From positions 1 through 64,000 of the forward strand of contig CAJUKP010000008.1 of NCBI GenBank assembly GCA_910587165.1: 64,000 nt of DNA, read 5' to 3'. Of this stretch, positions 33,096 to 41,111 are shown piece after piece (position 1 is the stretch's first letter; each line of letters opens with the position of its first letter). Made by a program: the position numbers and the translations under genes. The notes beneath the pieces were generated by a model, which worked only from the letters and a program-made list of their open reading frames with translations, was not told the origin of the DNA and did not search any database. Source of the stretch: an uncultured Duncaniella sp. (lineage in GTDB: Bacteria > Bacteroidota > Bacteroidia > Bacteroidales > Muribaculaceae).

Positions 33096-33120
33096 CTATC
33101 TCATAGCAACATATTCTTAT

Positions 33121-34716
33121 ATGGAACAGACATTCGAAATGGTAGCCAAGACCCTCAAGGGACTTGAGGAGGTTCTGGCCGAAGAGCTCCGCTCGATGGG
33201 CGCACTCAACGTTCAGCCCGGGCTGCGTATGGTATCCTTCGAGGGAGACCTGGCAATGATGTATCGTGCCAATCTGTGCAGCCACACCGCCCTGAGCATC
33301 CTGCGCCCCATCTACAAGTTCATGGCTTCCGATCCCGACAGTCTCTATGAGATGGTGAAGGAGTATGACTGGGGCAGCATCCTCTCTGTAAGCAAGACAT
33401 TCTCGATCGACACCACCGTCCACTCCGACTCGTTCACCCACTCACGGTTCGTCACCTACCGTGTGAAGGACGCTATCGTCGACTGGTTCAAGGACCGTTT
33501 CGGCGAGGAGAAGCGTCCGGGAGTGCGGTTGAGCGACGCCGACGTGATGATCAACGTCCATATCGACGGAGACCGCGTCACCCTCTCGCTCAACTCATCC
33601 GGCGAATCGCTTCACAAACGCGGCTGGAGAGTGGCATCCACCGAAGCACCCATCAATGAAGTGCTCGCCGCCGGCATCATCCTCAAGACAGGCTGGCGTG
33701 GCGAGACCCCGCTGGTCGACCCCATGTGCGGATCCGGCACATTTCTCATCGAGGCGGCCCTCATCGGTGCCGGCATCAAGCCCGGATCGTTCCGTAAGGG
33801 CTGGGCGTTTGAGAACTGGCGCGACTACGATGCCGAACTCTTCGAGAAAGTGCTCAACGAGGGAGAAGGCCCCCGTGAGCTCCCCTATATGATCTACGGT
33901 GCCGACATCTCCCCCAAGGCCATATCCATTGCCGAGCGCAATATCCTGGCAGCCGGAGTTGACGAGTACATCAATCTGCGTGTGCGCCCGCTCCAGCAGT
34001 GGGAGGAGGCTCCCGCCGAAGGCAAACCCGGAGTCATTGTCACCAATCCGCCATACGGCGAGCGTCTCAATCCCGAGGATATCGAGAATCTCTACCGTAT
34101 GCTCGGCACCAAGCTCAAGAGGGTATTCCTGGGCTACCACAGCTGGATAATATCATCCAACGAGGATTGCCTCGCCCACATCGGACTCACCCCCTCCATC
34201 AAGGAGGAGCTTCAGAACGGCGGCATCGACTGCCAGCTCCGCGAATACATCAGTTTCGAAGGCTCGAAGAGCGACTTCCGCAAGAATGGTGGCGTGATCA
34301 AGGAAGACCGTCCCGTCCGTTCGGCCAAAGACCGCATTGCGCGCAAGAGTGACGCCGAATGGCGCAAGGATGCCCGTGAGAAGGGCATGGGAGGCCGCAG
34401 GGCCAGGAAAAACGACGAGCCGCGCCGCGGCCCGGAGAAGCGGACCCCGCTGAGCGAGAAATACCGTCCGAAAAAGGGTGGATTCGCCCGCGCCGAGGAA
34501 CGCCGCAGAAAATTCAAGGAGGAAACCGCCCGCGATGGCGAGAGCGAAGCAGAAACACTCCTGCAGCGCCGCCGCAATGTCCATGCGCTGAAGAGTCTGG
34601 GCGAGAGCCCCAAGACACCCTCGATCCCGGCTTCCGAAGGTCCGTTCATGCGCACACGCCGCCGCTGGAAACGTCCGGGCAGCGACAATCCCGGCAATAC
34701 CGTCAACGAAGAATAA
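33121..34716 (+). CDS. THUMP-domain class I RNA methyltransferase (RlmL-like) with basic C-terminal extension
   Basis: 531 residues from ATG 33121; the frame is open 32 codons further up, but that overlaps cysE. Residues 1-60 and 60-160 form the N-terminal ferredoxin-like and THUMP RNA-binding domains. The methyltransferase has DPMCGSGTFLIEAA (200-213) for SAM binding and the NPPY catalytic motif at 309-312, as in the N-half of E. coli RlmL, which makes m2G2445 in 23S rRNA. The last 140 residues are low-complexity and rich in Arg/Lys (GGRRARKNDEPRRGPEKR), likely an RNA-binding tail. Confidence 0.88.
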   Translation: MEQTFEMVAKTLKGLEEVLAEELRSMGALNVQPGLRMVSFEGDLAMMYRANLCSHTALSILRPIYKFMASDPDSLYEMVKEYDWGSILSVSKTFSIDTTVHSDSFTHSRFVTYRVKDAIVDWFKDRFGEEKRPGVRLSDADVMINVHIDGDRVTLSLNSSGESLHKRGWRVASTEAPINEVLAAGIILKTGWRGETPLVDPMCGSGTFLIEAALIGAGIKPGSFRKGWAFENWRDYDAELFEKVLNEGEGPRELPYMIYGADISPKAISIAERNILAAGVDEYINLRVRPLQQWEEAPAEGKPGVIVTNPPYGERLNPEDIENLYRMLGTKLKRVFLGYHSWIISSNEDCLAHIGLTPSIKEELQNGGIDCQLREYISFEGSKSDFRKNGGVIKEDRPVRSAKDRIARKSDAEWRKDAREKGMGGRRARKNDEPRRGPEKRTPLSEKYRPKKGGFARAEERRRKFKEETARDGESEAETLLQRRRNVHALKSLGESPKTPSIPASEGPFMRTRRRWKRPGSDNPGNTVNEE

Positions 34717-34737
34717 CCCCCAATAGCCCATACCGTA

Positions 34738-36138
34738 ATGTCAATCCAGCAAAACCTCAACACATTGAGACACCCCGTGAGCAACCAGCCCGAAAAGAGC
34801 CCCTTCAATGCAGGCGAGACTCTCACCGAGCAAACCAAGCCTCTCACAGTGCTCCTGCTCGGCAGTGGCGGACGTGAATGTGCCCTGGCATGGAAAATAT
34901 CCCAGAGCCCCGCTCTCAAACACCTCTATATAGCCCCCGGCAACGGAGGCACAGACGCATACGGCGAGAATATACCCCTATCCCCTCTCGATTTCGAGGC
35001 CATCGCGCAGTTTGCCACCGAAAAAGGTGTCGACATGATCGTCGTGGGCAACGAGGATCCGCTCGTGGCCGGAATATATGACTTCTTCGCCGGACGCGAG
35101 GGAGCGCCGCTCGTGGTAGGTCCCTCCAAAGCGGGAGCCGCCCTCGAAGGGAGCAAGGATTTCGCCAAGCAGTTCATGGTACGCCACGGAATCCCCACCG
35201 CCCGCTACCGTAGCTTCACCTCCGAGACAATAGCCGAGGGTGAGAAGTTTCTCGAGGAGCTCAAGGCCCCATACGTGCTGAAAGCCGACGGCCTCGCTGC
35301 CGGCAAGGGTGTGCTCATCCTTGACTCGCTCGACGACGCAAAAGCCTCGCTCCGCGAGATGCTGGGAGGAATGTTCGGAAAGTCATCGGCCACTGTGGTC
35401 ATCGAGGAGTTCCTCAAGGGCATCGAATGTTCGGTGTTCGTACTCACCGACGGCAACGGCGGTTACCGCATACTCCCCGTGGCCAAAGACTACAAGCGTA
35501 TCGGCGAGGGTGACACCGGTCCCAACACCGGCGGAATGGGAGCCGTGAGCCCCGTGGCTTTCGCCGACGATGAATTCATGCGCAAGGTGGAGGAACGCAT
35601 CATCATCCCCACCGTCAAAGGCCTCATAGCCGAAGACATCACCTACCGCGGCTTCATATTCCTCGGCCTCATCGACGTGGAGGGCGAGCCTATGGTGATC
35701 GAATACAATGTGCGTATGGGCGACCCGGAGACCGAAGTGGTGATGCTCCGCATCGCATCCGACCTTCTTCCCCTGCTCCAGGGAGCCGCCCAGGGCAATC
35801 TCTCGACCATGCCGCTCGACACAGATCCAAGATATGCAACCACAGTCATGGTTGTCTCAGGCGGGTATCCCGGCAGCTATCCCAAAGGGAAGGTGATCAC
35901 CGGCACTGATACTGGCGACGCCATCCTGTTCCATGCCGGCACCAAACGTGCCGACGACGGATCGCTGCTCACATCCGGAGGACGTGTGATCGCCTGCAGC
36001 GCCTACGGAAAGGATCTTGACGAGGCGCTCGCCCACAGCTTCAAGGCTGCCGGTGAGGTGACATACGAAGGAAAATACTTCCGCCGCGACATCGGCGCCG
36101 ACCTCAAGGCCATCGAAGAGGCCAGGGCTGCCAAATGA
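34738..36138 (+). CDS. purD: Phosphoribosylamine-glycine ligase (GAR synthetase)
   Basis: Second step of purine synthesis: joins glycine to phosphoribosylamine with ATP. ATP-grasp enzyme; GSGGRECALAWK is the usual family N-terminus but here it begins at about residue 41, after an extra stretch with no recognisable feature. Blocks APYVLKADGLAAGKGV, GPNTGGMGAVSP and EYNVRMGDPETE are intact. No internal ATG fits the usual start, though a GTG lies near it, so the 35-residue extension may be real or a start-site artefact. Overlaps the next gene by ATGA. Confidence 0.93.
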   Translation: MSIQQNLNTLRHPVSNQPEKSPFNAGETLTEQTKPLTVLLLGSGGRECALAWKISQSPALKHLYIAPGNGGTDAYGENIPLSPLDFEAIAQFATEKGVDMIVVGNEDPLVAGIYDFFAGREGAPLVVGPSKAGAALEGSKDFAKQFMVRHGIPTARYRSFTSETIAEGEKFLEELKAPYVLKADGLAAGKGVLILDSLDDAKASLREMLGGMFGKSSATVVIEEFLKGIECSVFVLTDGNGGYRILPVAKDYKRIGEGDTGPNTGGMGAVSPVAFADDEFMRKVEERIIIPTVKGLIAEDITYRGFIFLGLIDVEGEPMVIEYNVRMGDPETEVVMLRIASDLLPLLQGAAQGNLSTMPLDTDPRYATTVMVVSGGYPGSYPKGKVITGTDTGDAILFHAGTKRADDGSLLTSGGRVIACSAYGKDLDEALAHSFKAAGEVTYEGKYFRRDIGADLKAIEEARAAK

Positions 36139-37058
36139 CGCGAAGGGAGAAACATATTACCAACGTAATCCGGTCGCGCGGAGTGGCCATACTGCTCATG
36201 CTCCTCGGAGCATGGATGGTGTGGAGCGCTCCGCGCTACGACATTCTCGATATTCCCGACGGCATCTCGCTACTGCTTACCGTGGCTACCGGAGCCGGGA
36301 TGATAATGATCAACAGGCAGTTCAACCTGCTCCGCACGACGTCGCTCTTCTTCGCCGGACTCTTCATGGTGATGTGCGGCGCCACGCCCGGGGTTTTCAC
36401 CGGAGGGCTCACACCCGCGCTCCTCGCCGCCACTGTGACCTGCTCCATCTGGATAATGTTCACTCTCTACAACGAGAGACGGTCAGACCGCCGCATTTTC
36501 CTGGCATTCACACTCCTAAGCGCCGGAGCGATCCTCGACTGGGCCTTCCTGTTCTACATCCCGGTATTCATCGCCGGAATAGGACAGATGCGAATATTCC
36601 GTTTCAAGAAGATACTCGCGGCCATCATAGGCATCATCACCCCCTGGTGGATTGCCCTCGGACTCGGCCTTGTTCCCGTGCCCCGGATACCGCATATATT
36701 CTTCACGCCGCCGGCCATGCTGGCCGAGACTCCGGGTGGATGGCCGTTTCTTTCAGCCGTCGCGCTCACTCTCGCGATAGGATTCTTCACCGGTTCCATC
36801 AATCTTCTGCGCATCCTCGGCTTCAACGCCCGCTCGCGCGCCATCAACGGCCTGCTCTCCATAACAGGCATAGCCACAGGTGTGTTTGCGATAGTCAATT
36901 TCACCCATATAGCCACCTATGTGATTCTCCTCAATGTCACGGTGGCATTCCAGGTGGGCCACTTTTTCCGTGCCACGGTCAACCGCAGGGGCTACATATT
37001 CGTCCTCGCTCTTCTCGTGGCATACACAGGACTTTATATCTGGAGCATATTGTCATGA
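36135..37058 (+). CDS. Polytopic membrane protein of unknown function
   Basis: 307 residues with about nine hydrophobic helices and short, arginine-rich loops (NERRSDRR, FRFKK, NARSRA). No motif I recognise. It overlaps purD at its start and pdxB at its end, each by ATGA, so its synthesis is tied to both; genes in this position in related genomes are annotated as hypothetical membrane proteins. No signal peptide apart from the first helix. Confidence 0.75.
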   Translation: MTRREKHITNVIRSRGVAILLMLLGAWMVWSAPRYDILDIPDGISLLLTVATGAGMIMINRQFNLLRTTSLFFAGLFMVMCGATPGVFTGGLTPALLAATVTCSIWIMFTLYNERRSDRRIFLAFTLLSAGAILDWAFLFYIPVFIAGIGQMRIFRFKKILAAIIGIITPWWIALGLGLVPVPRIPHIFFTPPAMLAETPGGWPFLSAVALTLAIGFFTGSINLLRILGFNARSRAINGLLSITGIATGVFAIVNFTHIATYVILLNVTVAFQVGHFFRATVNRRGYIFVLALLVAYTGLYIWSILS

Positions 37059-38080
37059 AAATAGTCATCGACAGAAACATCCCGTTCATCTCCGCACCAC
37101 TCTCCACTATCGGAGAGGTGATTCCGCTCCCCGGCACAGCCATCACAGCCGCTGATGTCAGGGACGCCGACATATTGCTGACACGCACACGCACAAAATG
37201 TGACGCATCGCTGCTCGAGGGGAGCCGGTGCCGCTTCATAGGCACCGCCACAATCGGCACCGACCACATCGACCTCACCTACTGCCGCACCCACGGCATA
37301 AAGGCGGTGAACGCTCCCGGATGCAATGCCCCTGCCGTGGCACAATGGGTGCTTGCGGCTGTCAAGGCCTCACTCGCTCCCGGCGAGAAGCTTTCCGACA
37401 AGACAATAGGTGTGATCGGAGCCGGAAATGTCGGATCCATACTGATCCGCTGGGCCGAAGGACTCGGAATGAAAGTGCTCGTCAACGATCCGCCACTCGA
37501 GGAGAAAGGTGACCGGCGGCACGATTACACCACCCTCGCCCGCATAGCCGGAGAGGCCGATGTCATCACCGTCCATACACCGCTGACTCTCACCGGACCT
37601 CACCCGACCCACCATCGGCTCGGCGAGGAGTTCATCTCCGGACTCAAGCGGCGTCCACTTCTGCTCAACGCCGCCCGCGGAGCCGTAGCCGACACAGAGG
37701 CTCTCAAAAAGGGGATGCGTCTCGGCCTAATATCCGCCGTCGGCATAGACTGCTGGGAGGGTGAGCCTGAGATTGACCGTGAATTGCTCGGAATGGCAAT
37801 GATAGCCACCCCCCACATTGCAGGCTACTCACGTGAAGGCAAAATCAGAGCCTCCGCCATGGTGCTCGACAGCCTGAGCGACTTCCTTGAACTGCCCCGA
37901 CCGCTTCGCCCGGATGCCCCGGCCCTCAACCCGGTGCCGGAGACTATCGGGGAAGATGACATCCGATACGATATACTTGCCGACACAGCCATGCTGCGCG
38001 ACGCTCCCGGATCGTTCGAGGAACTGCGAAACAACTACATCCTTCGTCCGGAACCAAAAATTGCGGTCCGGGACAACTAA
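37055..38080 (+). CDS. pdxB: 4-phosphoerythronate dehydrogenase
   Basis: Oxidises 4-phosphoerythronate in the DXP-independent route to pyridoxal phosphate. 341 residues from ATG 37055; D-2-hydroxyacid dehydrogenase fold with GVIGAGNVGSILIRWAEGLG (NAD binding), LLNAARGAVADT, and catalytic His in ATPHIAGYSREGK. The C-terminal dimerisation domain specific to PdxB is present but short. The same frame is open far upstream through the membrane-protein gene, but that is antiframe coding without features. Coupled to the preceding gene by ATGA. Confidence 0.9.
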   Translation: MKIVIDRNIPFISAPLSTIGEVIPLPGTAITAADVRDADILLTRTRTKCDASLLEGSRCRFIGTATIGTDHIDLTYCRTHGIKAVNAPGCNAPAVAQWVLAAVKASLAPGEKLSDKTIGVIGAGNVGSILIRWAEGLGMKVLVNDPPLEEKGDRRHDYTTLARIAGEADVITVHTPLTLTGPHPTHHRLGEEFISGLKRRPLLLNAARGAVADTEALKKGMRLGLISAVGIDCWEGEPEIDRELLGMAMIATPHIAGYSREGKIRASAMVLDSLSDFLELPRPLRPDAPALNPVPETIGEDDIRYDILADTAMLRDAPGSFEELRNNYILRPEPKIAVRDN

Positions 38081-38101
38081 ATCCGTTTTCAGAACGTTCA
38101 T

Positions 38102-38122
38102 GTTACGGATAAATATCGTAAC
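38102..38122. other. Imperfect palindrome before the dedA gene
   Basis: gttacg and cgtaac arms with one bulged base between them (gttacggata / tatcgtaac), 20 bases ahead of the start codon and without a T-run. Could be an operator; nothing else supports a role. Confidence 0.3.
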
Positions 38123-38142
38123 AATTAAAACAACCGACAGAA

Positions 38143-38829
38143 ATGCTTGATTTTATCACTCTACTCGCCATTTTCGATCCGGCGTCGATCATGGAAAAAT
38201 TCCTGACCGCCGATGCCGGCATGGTATATCTCCTCGTGCTGGTATTCATGATCATCGAGAGTTCATTCATCCCCTTCCCCTCCGAGGTGATAGTGCCTCC
38301 GGCAGCCTATCTGGCCTGCACGAGCCATGAAGTCAACATCGTGGCCGTGGTGCTCATCGCCACCGTGGGAGCTATAATCGGAGCTCTTATCAACTACTAC
38401 CTGTCAGTCTGGATAGGCCGGCCGATAGTCTATAAGTTTGCCAACAGCAGATTTGGCCACGCCTGTCTGATCGACGAGGCCAAAGTGCGCCACGCCGAGG
38501 ACTATTTTGACCGTCACGGCGCCATATCCACCTTCGTGGGCCGTCTCATCCCCGCCGTGCGCCAGCTCATCTCCATACCTGCCGGACTTGCCCGTATGAA
38601 CGTCGGCAAATTCGTGATCTACACAGGTCTGGGCGCACTCACATGGAACGTTGTACTCGGAGCCCTCGGCTGGTGGCTCGGCACGATAGTGCCCCGCGAG
38701 CAACTGTTCGCCAAGGTGGAGGAATATAACGACTATCTCACCTACGCCGGACTGGCTCTCGGCGTGGTATGTGTGATAATAATTCTTTATAACGCTTTCA
38801 AACCCAGGCCAACGACAACTGAATCATGA
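38143..38829 (+). CDS. DedA-family membrane protein
   Basis: 228 residues, four to five helices including two re-entrant segments. Family motifs: ESSFIPFPSEVIVPPAAYLA near the N-terminus and the arginine-containing FVGRLIPAVRQLISIPAGLARM block. DedA/SNARE-associated proteins help recycle undecaprenyl phosphate or scramble lipids across the inner membrane; which lipid this one handles is unknown. First gene of a three-gene unit with rpe and queA, all joined by four-base overlaps. Confidence 0.9.
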   Translation: MLDFITLLAIFDPASIMEKFLTADAGMVYLLVLVFMIIESSFIPFPSEVIVPPAAYLACTSHEVNIVAVVLIATVGAIIGALINYYLSVWIGRPIVYKFANSRFGHACLIDEAKVRHAEDYFDRHGAISTFVGRLIPAVRQLISIPAGLARMNVGKFVIYTGLGALTWNVVLGALGWWLGTIVPREQLFAKVEEYNDYLTYAGLALGVVCVIIILYNAFKPRPTTTES

Positions 38830-39476
38830 TACAGGTAGCCCCCTCCCTTCTGGCAGCCGACTTCGCCCGTCTTGGCGAAGCCGTCGAGACAGTCAACCGC
38901 AGCGAAGCATCGCTTATCCACATAGACGTGATGGACGGACTCTTCGTGCCCAACATCACCATAGGTTTTCCCGTCATCTCGGCCATCAACACCATTGCGC
39001 GCAAACCGCTCGACGTGCATCTGATGATCACTGACCCCGGACGCTACGTCAACCAGGTGCGCGACGCCGGTGCCCACATAATGAATGTCCACTGGGAGGC
39101 CTGCACTCATCTCGACCGGGTGGTCCACACCATCCGCGCCGCCGGCATGAAAGCCGGTGTGACACTCAATCCGGCCACTCCCGTCGAGTTTCTCCGCGAC
39201 ATCATAGCCGAGCTCGACCTCGTGCTGCTCATGAGCGTCAACCCGGGATTCGGCGGACAGAAATTCATTCCGAACACAGTCGATAAGGTGAGACGTCTGC
39301 GCAAGCTCATAGCCGAAAGCGGTTCCAAGGCCGTGATCGAGATTGACGGCGGTGTCGATCTCACAACAGCCCCGGCCCTGATTGAAGCCGGAGCCGATGT
39401 GCTCGTGGCCGGAAGCTACGTGTTCGGCGCCCCCGACCCGATCAAGGCTGTATCTGACCTCATAGCACTGTCATGA
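38826..39476 (+). CDS. rpe: Ribulose-phosphate 3-epimerase
   Basis: Interconverts ribulose 5-phosphate and xylulose 5-phosphate in the pentose phosphate pathway. 216-residue TIM barrel with APSLLAADFARLG at the N-terminus, HIDVMDGLFVPNITIG (catalytic Asp and metal His), DVHLMI, MSVNPGFGGQKFIP and IEIDGGV, all intact. Overlaps dedA and queA by ATGA at either end. Confidence 0.96.
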   Translation: MIQVAPSLLAADFARLGEAVETVNRSEASLIHIDVMDGLFVPNITIGFPVISAINTIARKPLDVHLMITDPGRYVNQVRDAGAHIMNVHWEACTHLDRVVHTIRAAGMKAGVTLNPATPVEFLRDIIAELDLVLLMSVNPGFGGQKFIPNTVDKVRRLRKLIAESGSKAVIEIDGGVDLTTAPALIEAGADVLVAGSYVFGAPDPIKAVSDLIALS

Positions 39477-40702
39477 TGATCAGGGATATCAAAATAGACG
39501 ATTTCGACTATCCCCTGCCCGACGGTCGCATAGCCGCACATCCGCTCGAGGAGCGCGACTCATGCCTGTTGCTCGTCAAGGACGGAGACGGACAACTCGC
39601 CACCCGGCGGTTCACCGATCTGCCGGCCCTGCTGCCGGCTGACTCGATGCTGGTCTACAACAACACCCGTGTGATCAACGCCCGCCTGCGTTTCCGCAAG
39701 GGAGCCTCCAACGACGGAGCACTCATCGAGATATTCTGTCTCGAGCCTCGCGACCCGGCTGACTATGCCGTGAGCTTCGCCTCCACAGGCCGTTGCTCAT
39801 GGATATGCTTCGTCGGCAACTCAAAGCGGTGGAAAGACGGAGCGCTCACCATGCCGCTCTCCATCGGCGGAAACGAGCTGACCCTTTCGGCCACACGCCT
39901 CTCAAGGGAAGGCAACGCCTCGGTGGTGGAATTCTCATGGGACAATCCAGGGGTGACATTCAGTTCAATAATCAGCGCGGTGGGCGAAATACCCATCCCG
40001 CCATATCTCAACCGGTCAACCGAGGAGTCGGACTCGAAAGATTATCAGACGGTCTATTCCCACATCGACGGTTCTGTGGCCGCACCTACCGCCGGACTCC
40101 ACTTCACGCCGAGGGTGCTCGAGGCCATCGACAGCCGCGGCATACCGCGCCGCGAGCTCACTCTTCATGTCGGGGCGGGGACATTCCAACCGGTGAAAAG
40201 CGACACGATCGGCGAGCATGAAATGCACAGCGAATTCATAGCCGTGCCCCGTTCGCTCATAGCCGAGCTTGCCGCCACCACGCGCAAGGTAGTGGCAGTC
40301 GGCACCACATCGGTGCGCACCCTCGAGAGCCTTTACCATCTCGGTTGCATGGCATCCATGGGCAATGACCCGACTCTGCTCCCCCAGTGGTTCCCCTATT
40401 CGGCTGACCATCCCGACCTCAGCGTTGAGCAAGCAATGCAGGCACTGCTTGACCGCCTTGACAGCGAAGGGAGCGATACATTCGTGGCTTCAACCCGCCT
40501 CATGATAGCGCCGGGCTACAGATTCCGCATCGTGCGCGGCATGGTCACCAACTTCCATCAGCCACGGTCGACCCTTCTCCTGCTCGTTTCGGCTTTCCTG
40601 CAGCAACGTGAGGACGCACCGACATGGCGGGAGATTTATGACTACGCCTTGGCAGGTGACTACCGTTTCCTCTCCTACGGCGATGCCTGCCTGTTCCTCT
40701 GA
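39473..40702 (+). CDS. queA: S-adenosylmethionine:tRNA ribosyltransferase-isomerase
   Basis: Adds the ribosyl moiety of SAM to preQ1 in tRNA, making epoxyqueuosine. At 409 residues it is longer than the 350-residue E. coli enzyme; extra segments include the stretch around SASMGNDPTLLPQWFPY near residue 300. Conserved blocks: LVYNNTRVINARL, HIDGSVAAPTAGLHFT, LHVGAGTFQPV and NFHQPRSTLLLLVSAF. The start could equally be the second ATG at 39476; the first gives the ATGA overlap with rpe. Confidence 0.94.
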   Translation: MMIRDIKIDDFDYPLPDGRIAAHPLEERDSCLLLVKDGDGQLATRRFTDLPALLPADSMLVYNNTRVINARLRFRKGASNDGALIEIFCLEPRDPADYAVSFASTGRCSWICFVGNSKRWKDGALTMPLSIGGNELTLSATRLSREGNASVVEFSWDNPGVTFSSIISAVGEIPIPPYLNRSTEESDSKDYQTVYSHIDGSVAAPTAGLHFTPRVLEAIDSRGIPRRELTLHVGAGTFQPVKSDTIGEHEMHSEFIAVPRSLIAELAATTRKVVAVGTTSVRTLESLYHLGCMASMGNDPTLLPQWFPYSADHPDLSVEQAMQALLDRLDSEGSDTFVASTRLMIAPGYRFRIVRGMVTNFHQPRSTLLLLVSAFLQQREDAPTWREIYDYALAGDYRFLSYGDACLFL

Positions 40703-40767
40703 CCATAGCTCAGATCCCGACATACCCATAATTATACCCAATCATACCCGGACCGGCAAAAAAAAAA

Positions 40768-40799
40768 TTTGCCAGTTTGGGTATTTTGTCATATCTTTG
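40768..40799 (+). promoter_or_regulatory. Promoter of the structured leader and BspA-like gene
   Basis: -33 TTTG (40768-40771), 20-base spacer, -7 TATCTTTG (40792-40799). A run of ten As (40758-40767) directly abuts the -33 box and lies in the palindrome ggcaaa...tttgcc. It leaves a 5' leader of over 300 bases before the next start codon. Confidence 0.72.
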
Positions 40800-40804
40800 C
40801 CGAC

Positions 40805-41056
40805 AAAGACGCAGAGGTGCCTTTTTATCACATAATTATGAAGCGTTTCATGCTTAATCCTTATCGTTGAAAATCGCCAAATTTTATCAGCGGGAAAAAG
40901 CAGTCAAAAAAACGCTCATGCTTGTCGTATATCCACTCCCCGACAAGGGGTCTCGATATTCGATTAGGCGTGGGAGTGGACTGTTTATTGCTGATAGGGC
41001 GTTTGGCGATGCCTCAACGAAGATAAACTGAACATTGTTCCACGTCTTCATTTTTT
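40805..41056 (+). ncRNA. Structured leader RNA with pseudoknot and terminator-like end
   Basis: About 250 bases without a meaningful coding frame. Nested long-range pairing: 40873-40881 with 41002-41010 (9 bp), 40885-40891 with 40990-40996 (7 bp), 40900-40905 with 40979-40984 (6 bp, one GU). Inside is an H-type pseudoknot: cttgtcg / cgacaag (40921-40927 with 40941-40947), whose loop 40932-40940 pairs perfectly over 9 bp with 40972-40980. The 5' aagacg (40806-40811) can pair with cgtctt (41043-41048). It ends in a hairpin and six Ts. Either a cis-regulatory leader of the BspA-like gene or a stand-alone RNA; no family recognised. Confidence 0.6.
41019..41056 (+). terminator. Attenuator-like hairpin before the BspA-like gene
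   Basis: gaaga (41019-41023) pairs with tcttc (41045-41049), and an upper stem gaac / gttc closes a three-base loop; six Ts follow at 41051-41056. The stem is interrupted by an internal loop, so strength is uncertain. Confidence 0.5.
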
Positions 41057-41111
41057 CGCCAAACACCAATCATTCCACTGTCGGGAACAGCAGGGGAGTC
41101 ACACCAAACTT

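Noticed and set aside
36212..37054. Upstream extension of the pdxB frame by about 280 codons
   Set aside because: It runs in a second frame through the membrane-protein gene, is rich in His/Arg as shadow frames in GC-rich DNA are, and PdxB homology begins exactly at 37055.
40805..41056. The structured RNA being tmRNA, RNase P RNA or SRP RNA
   Set aside because: None of their conserved cores (tRNA-like CCA end with tag frame, GAGGAAAGTCC-type core, GGAAGC/GCAGC SRP loop) is present.
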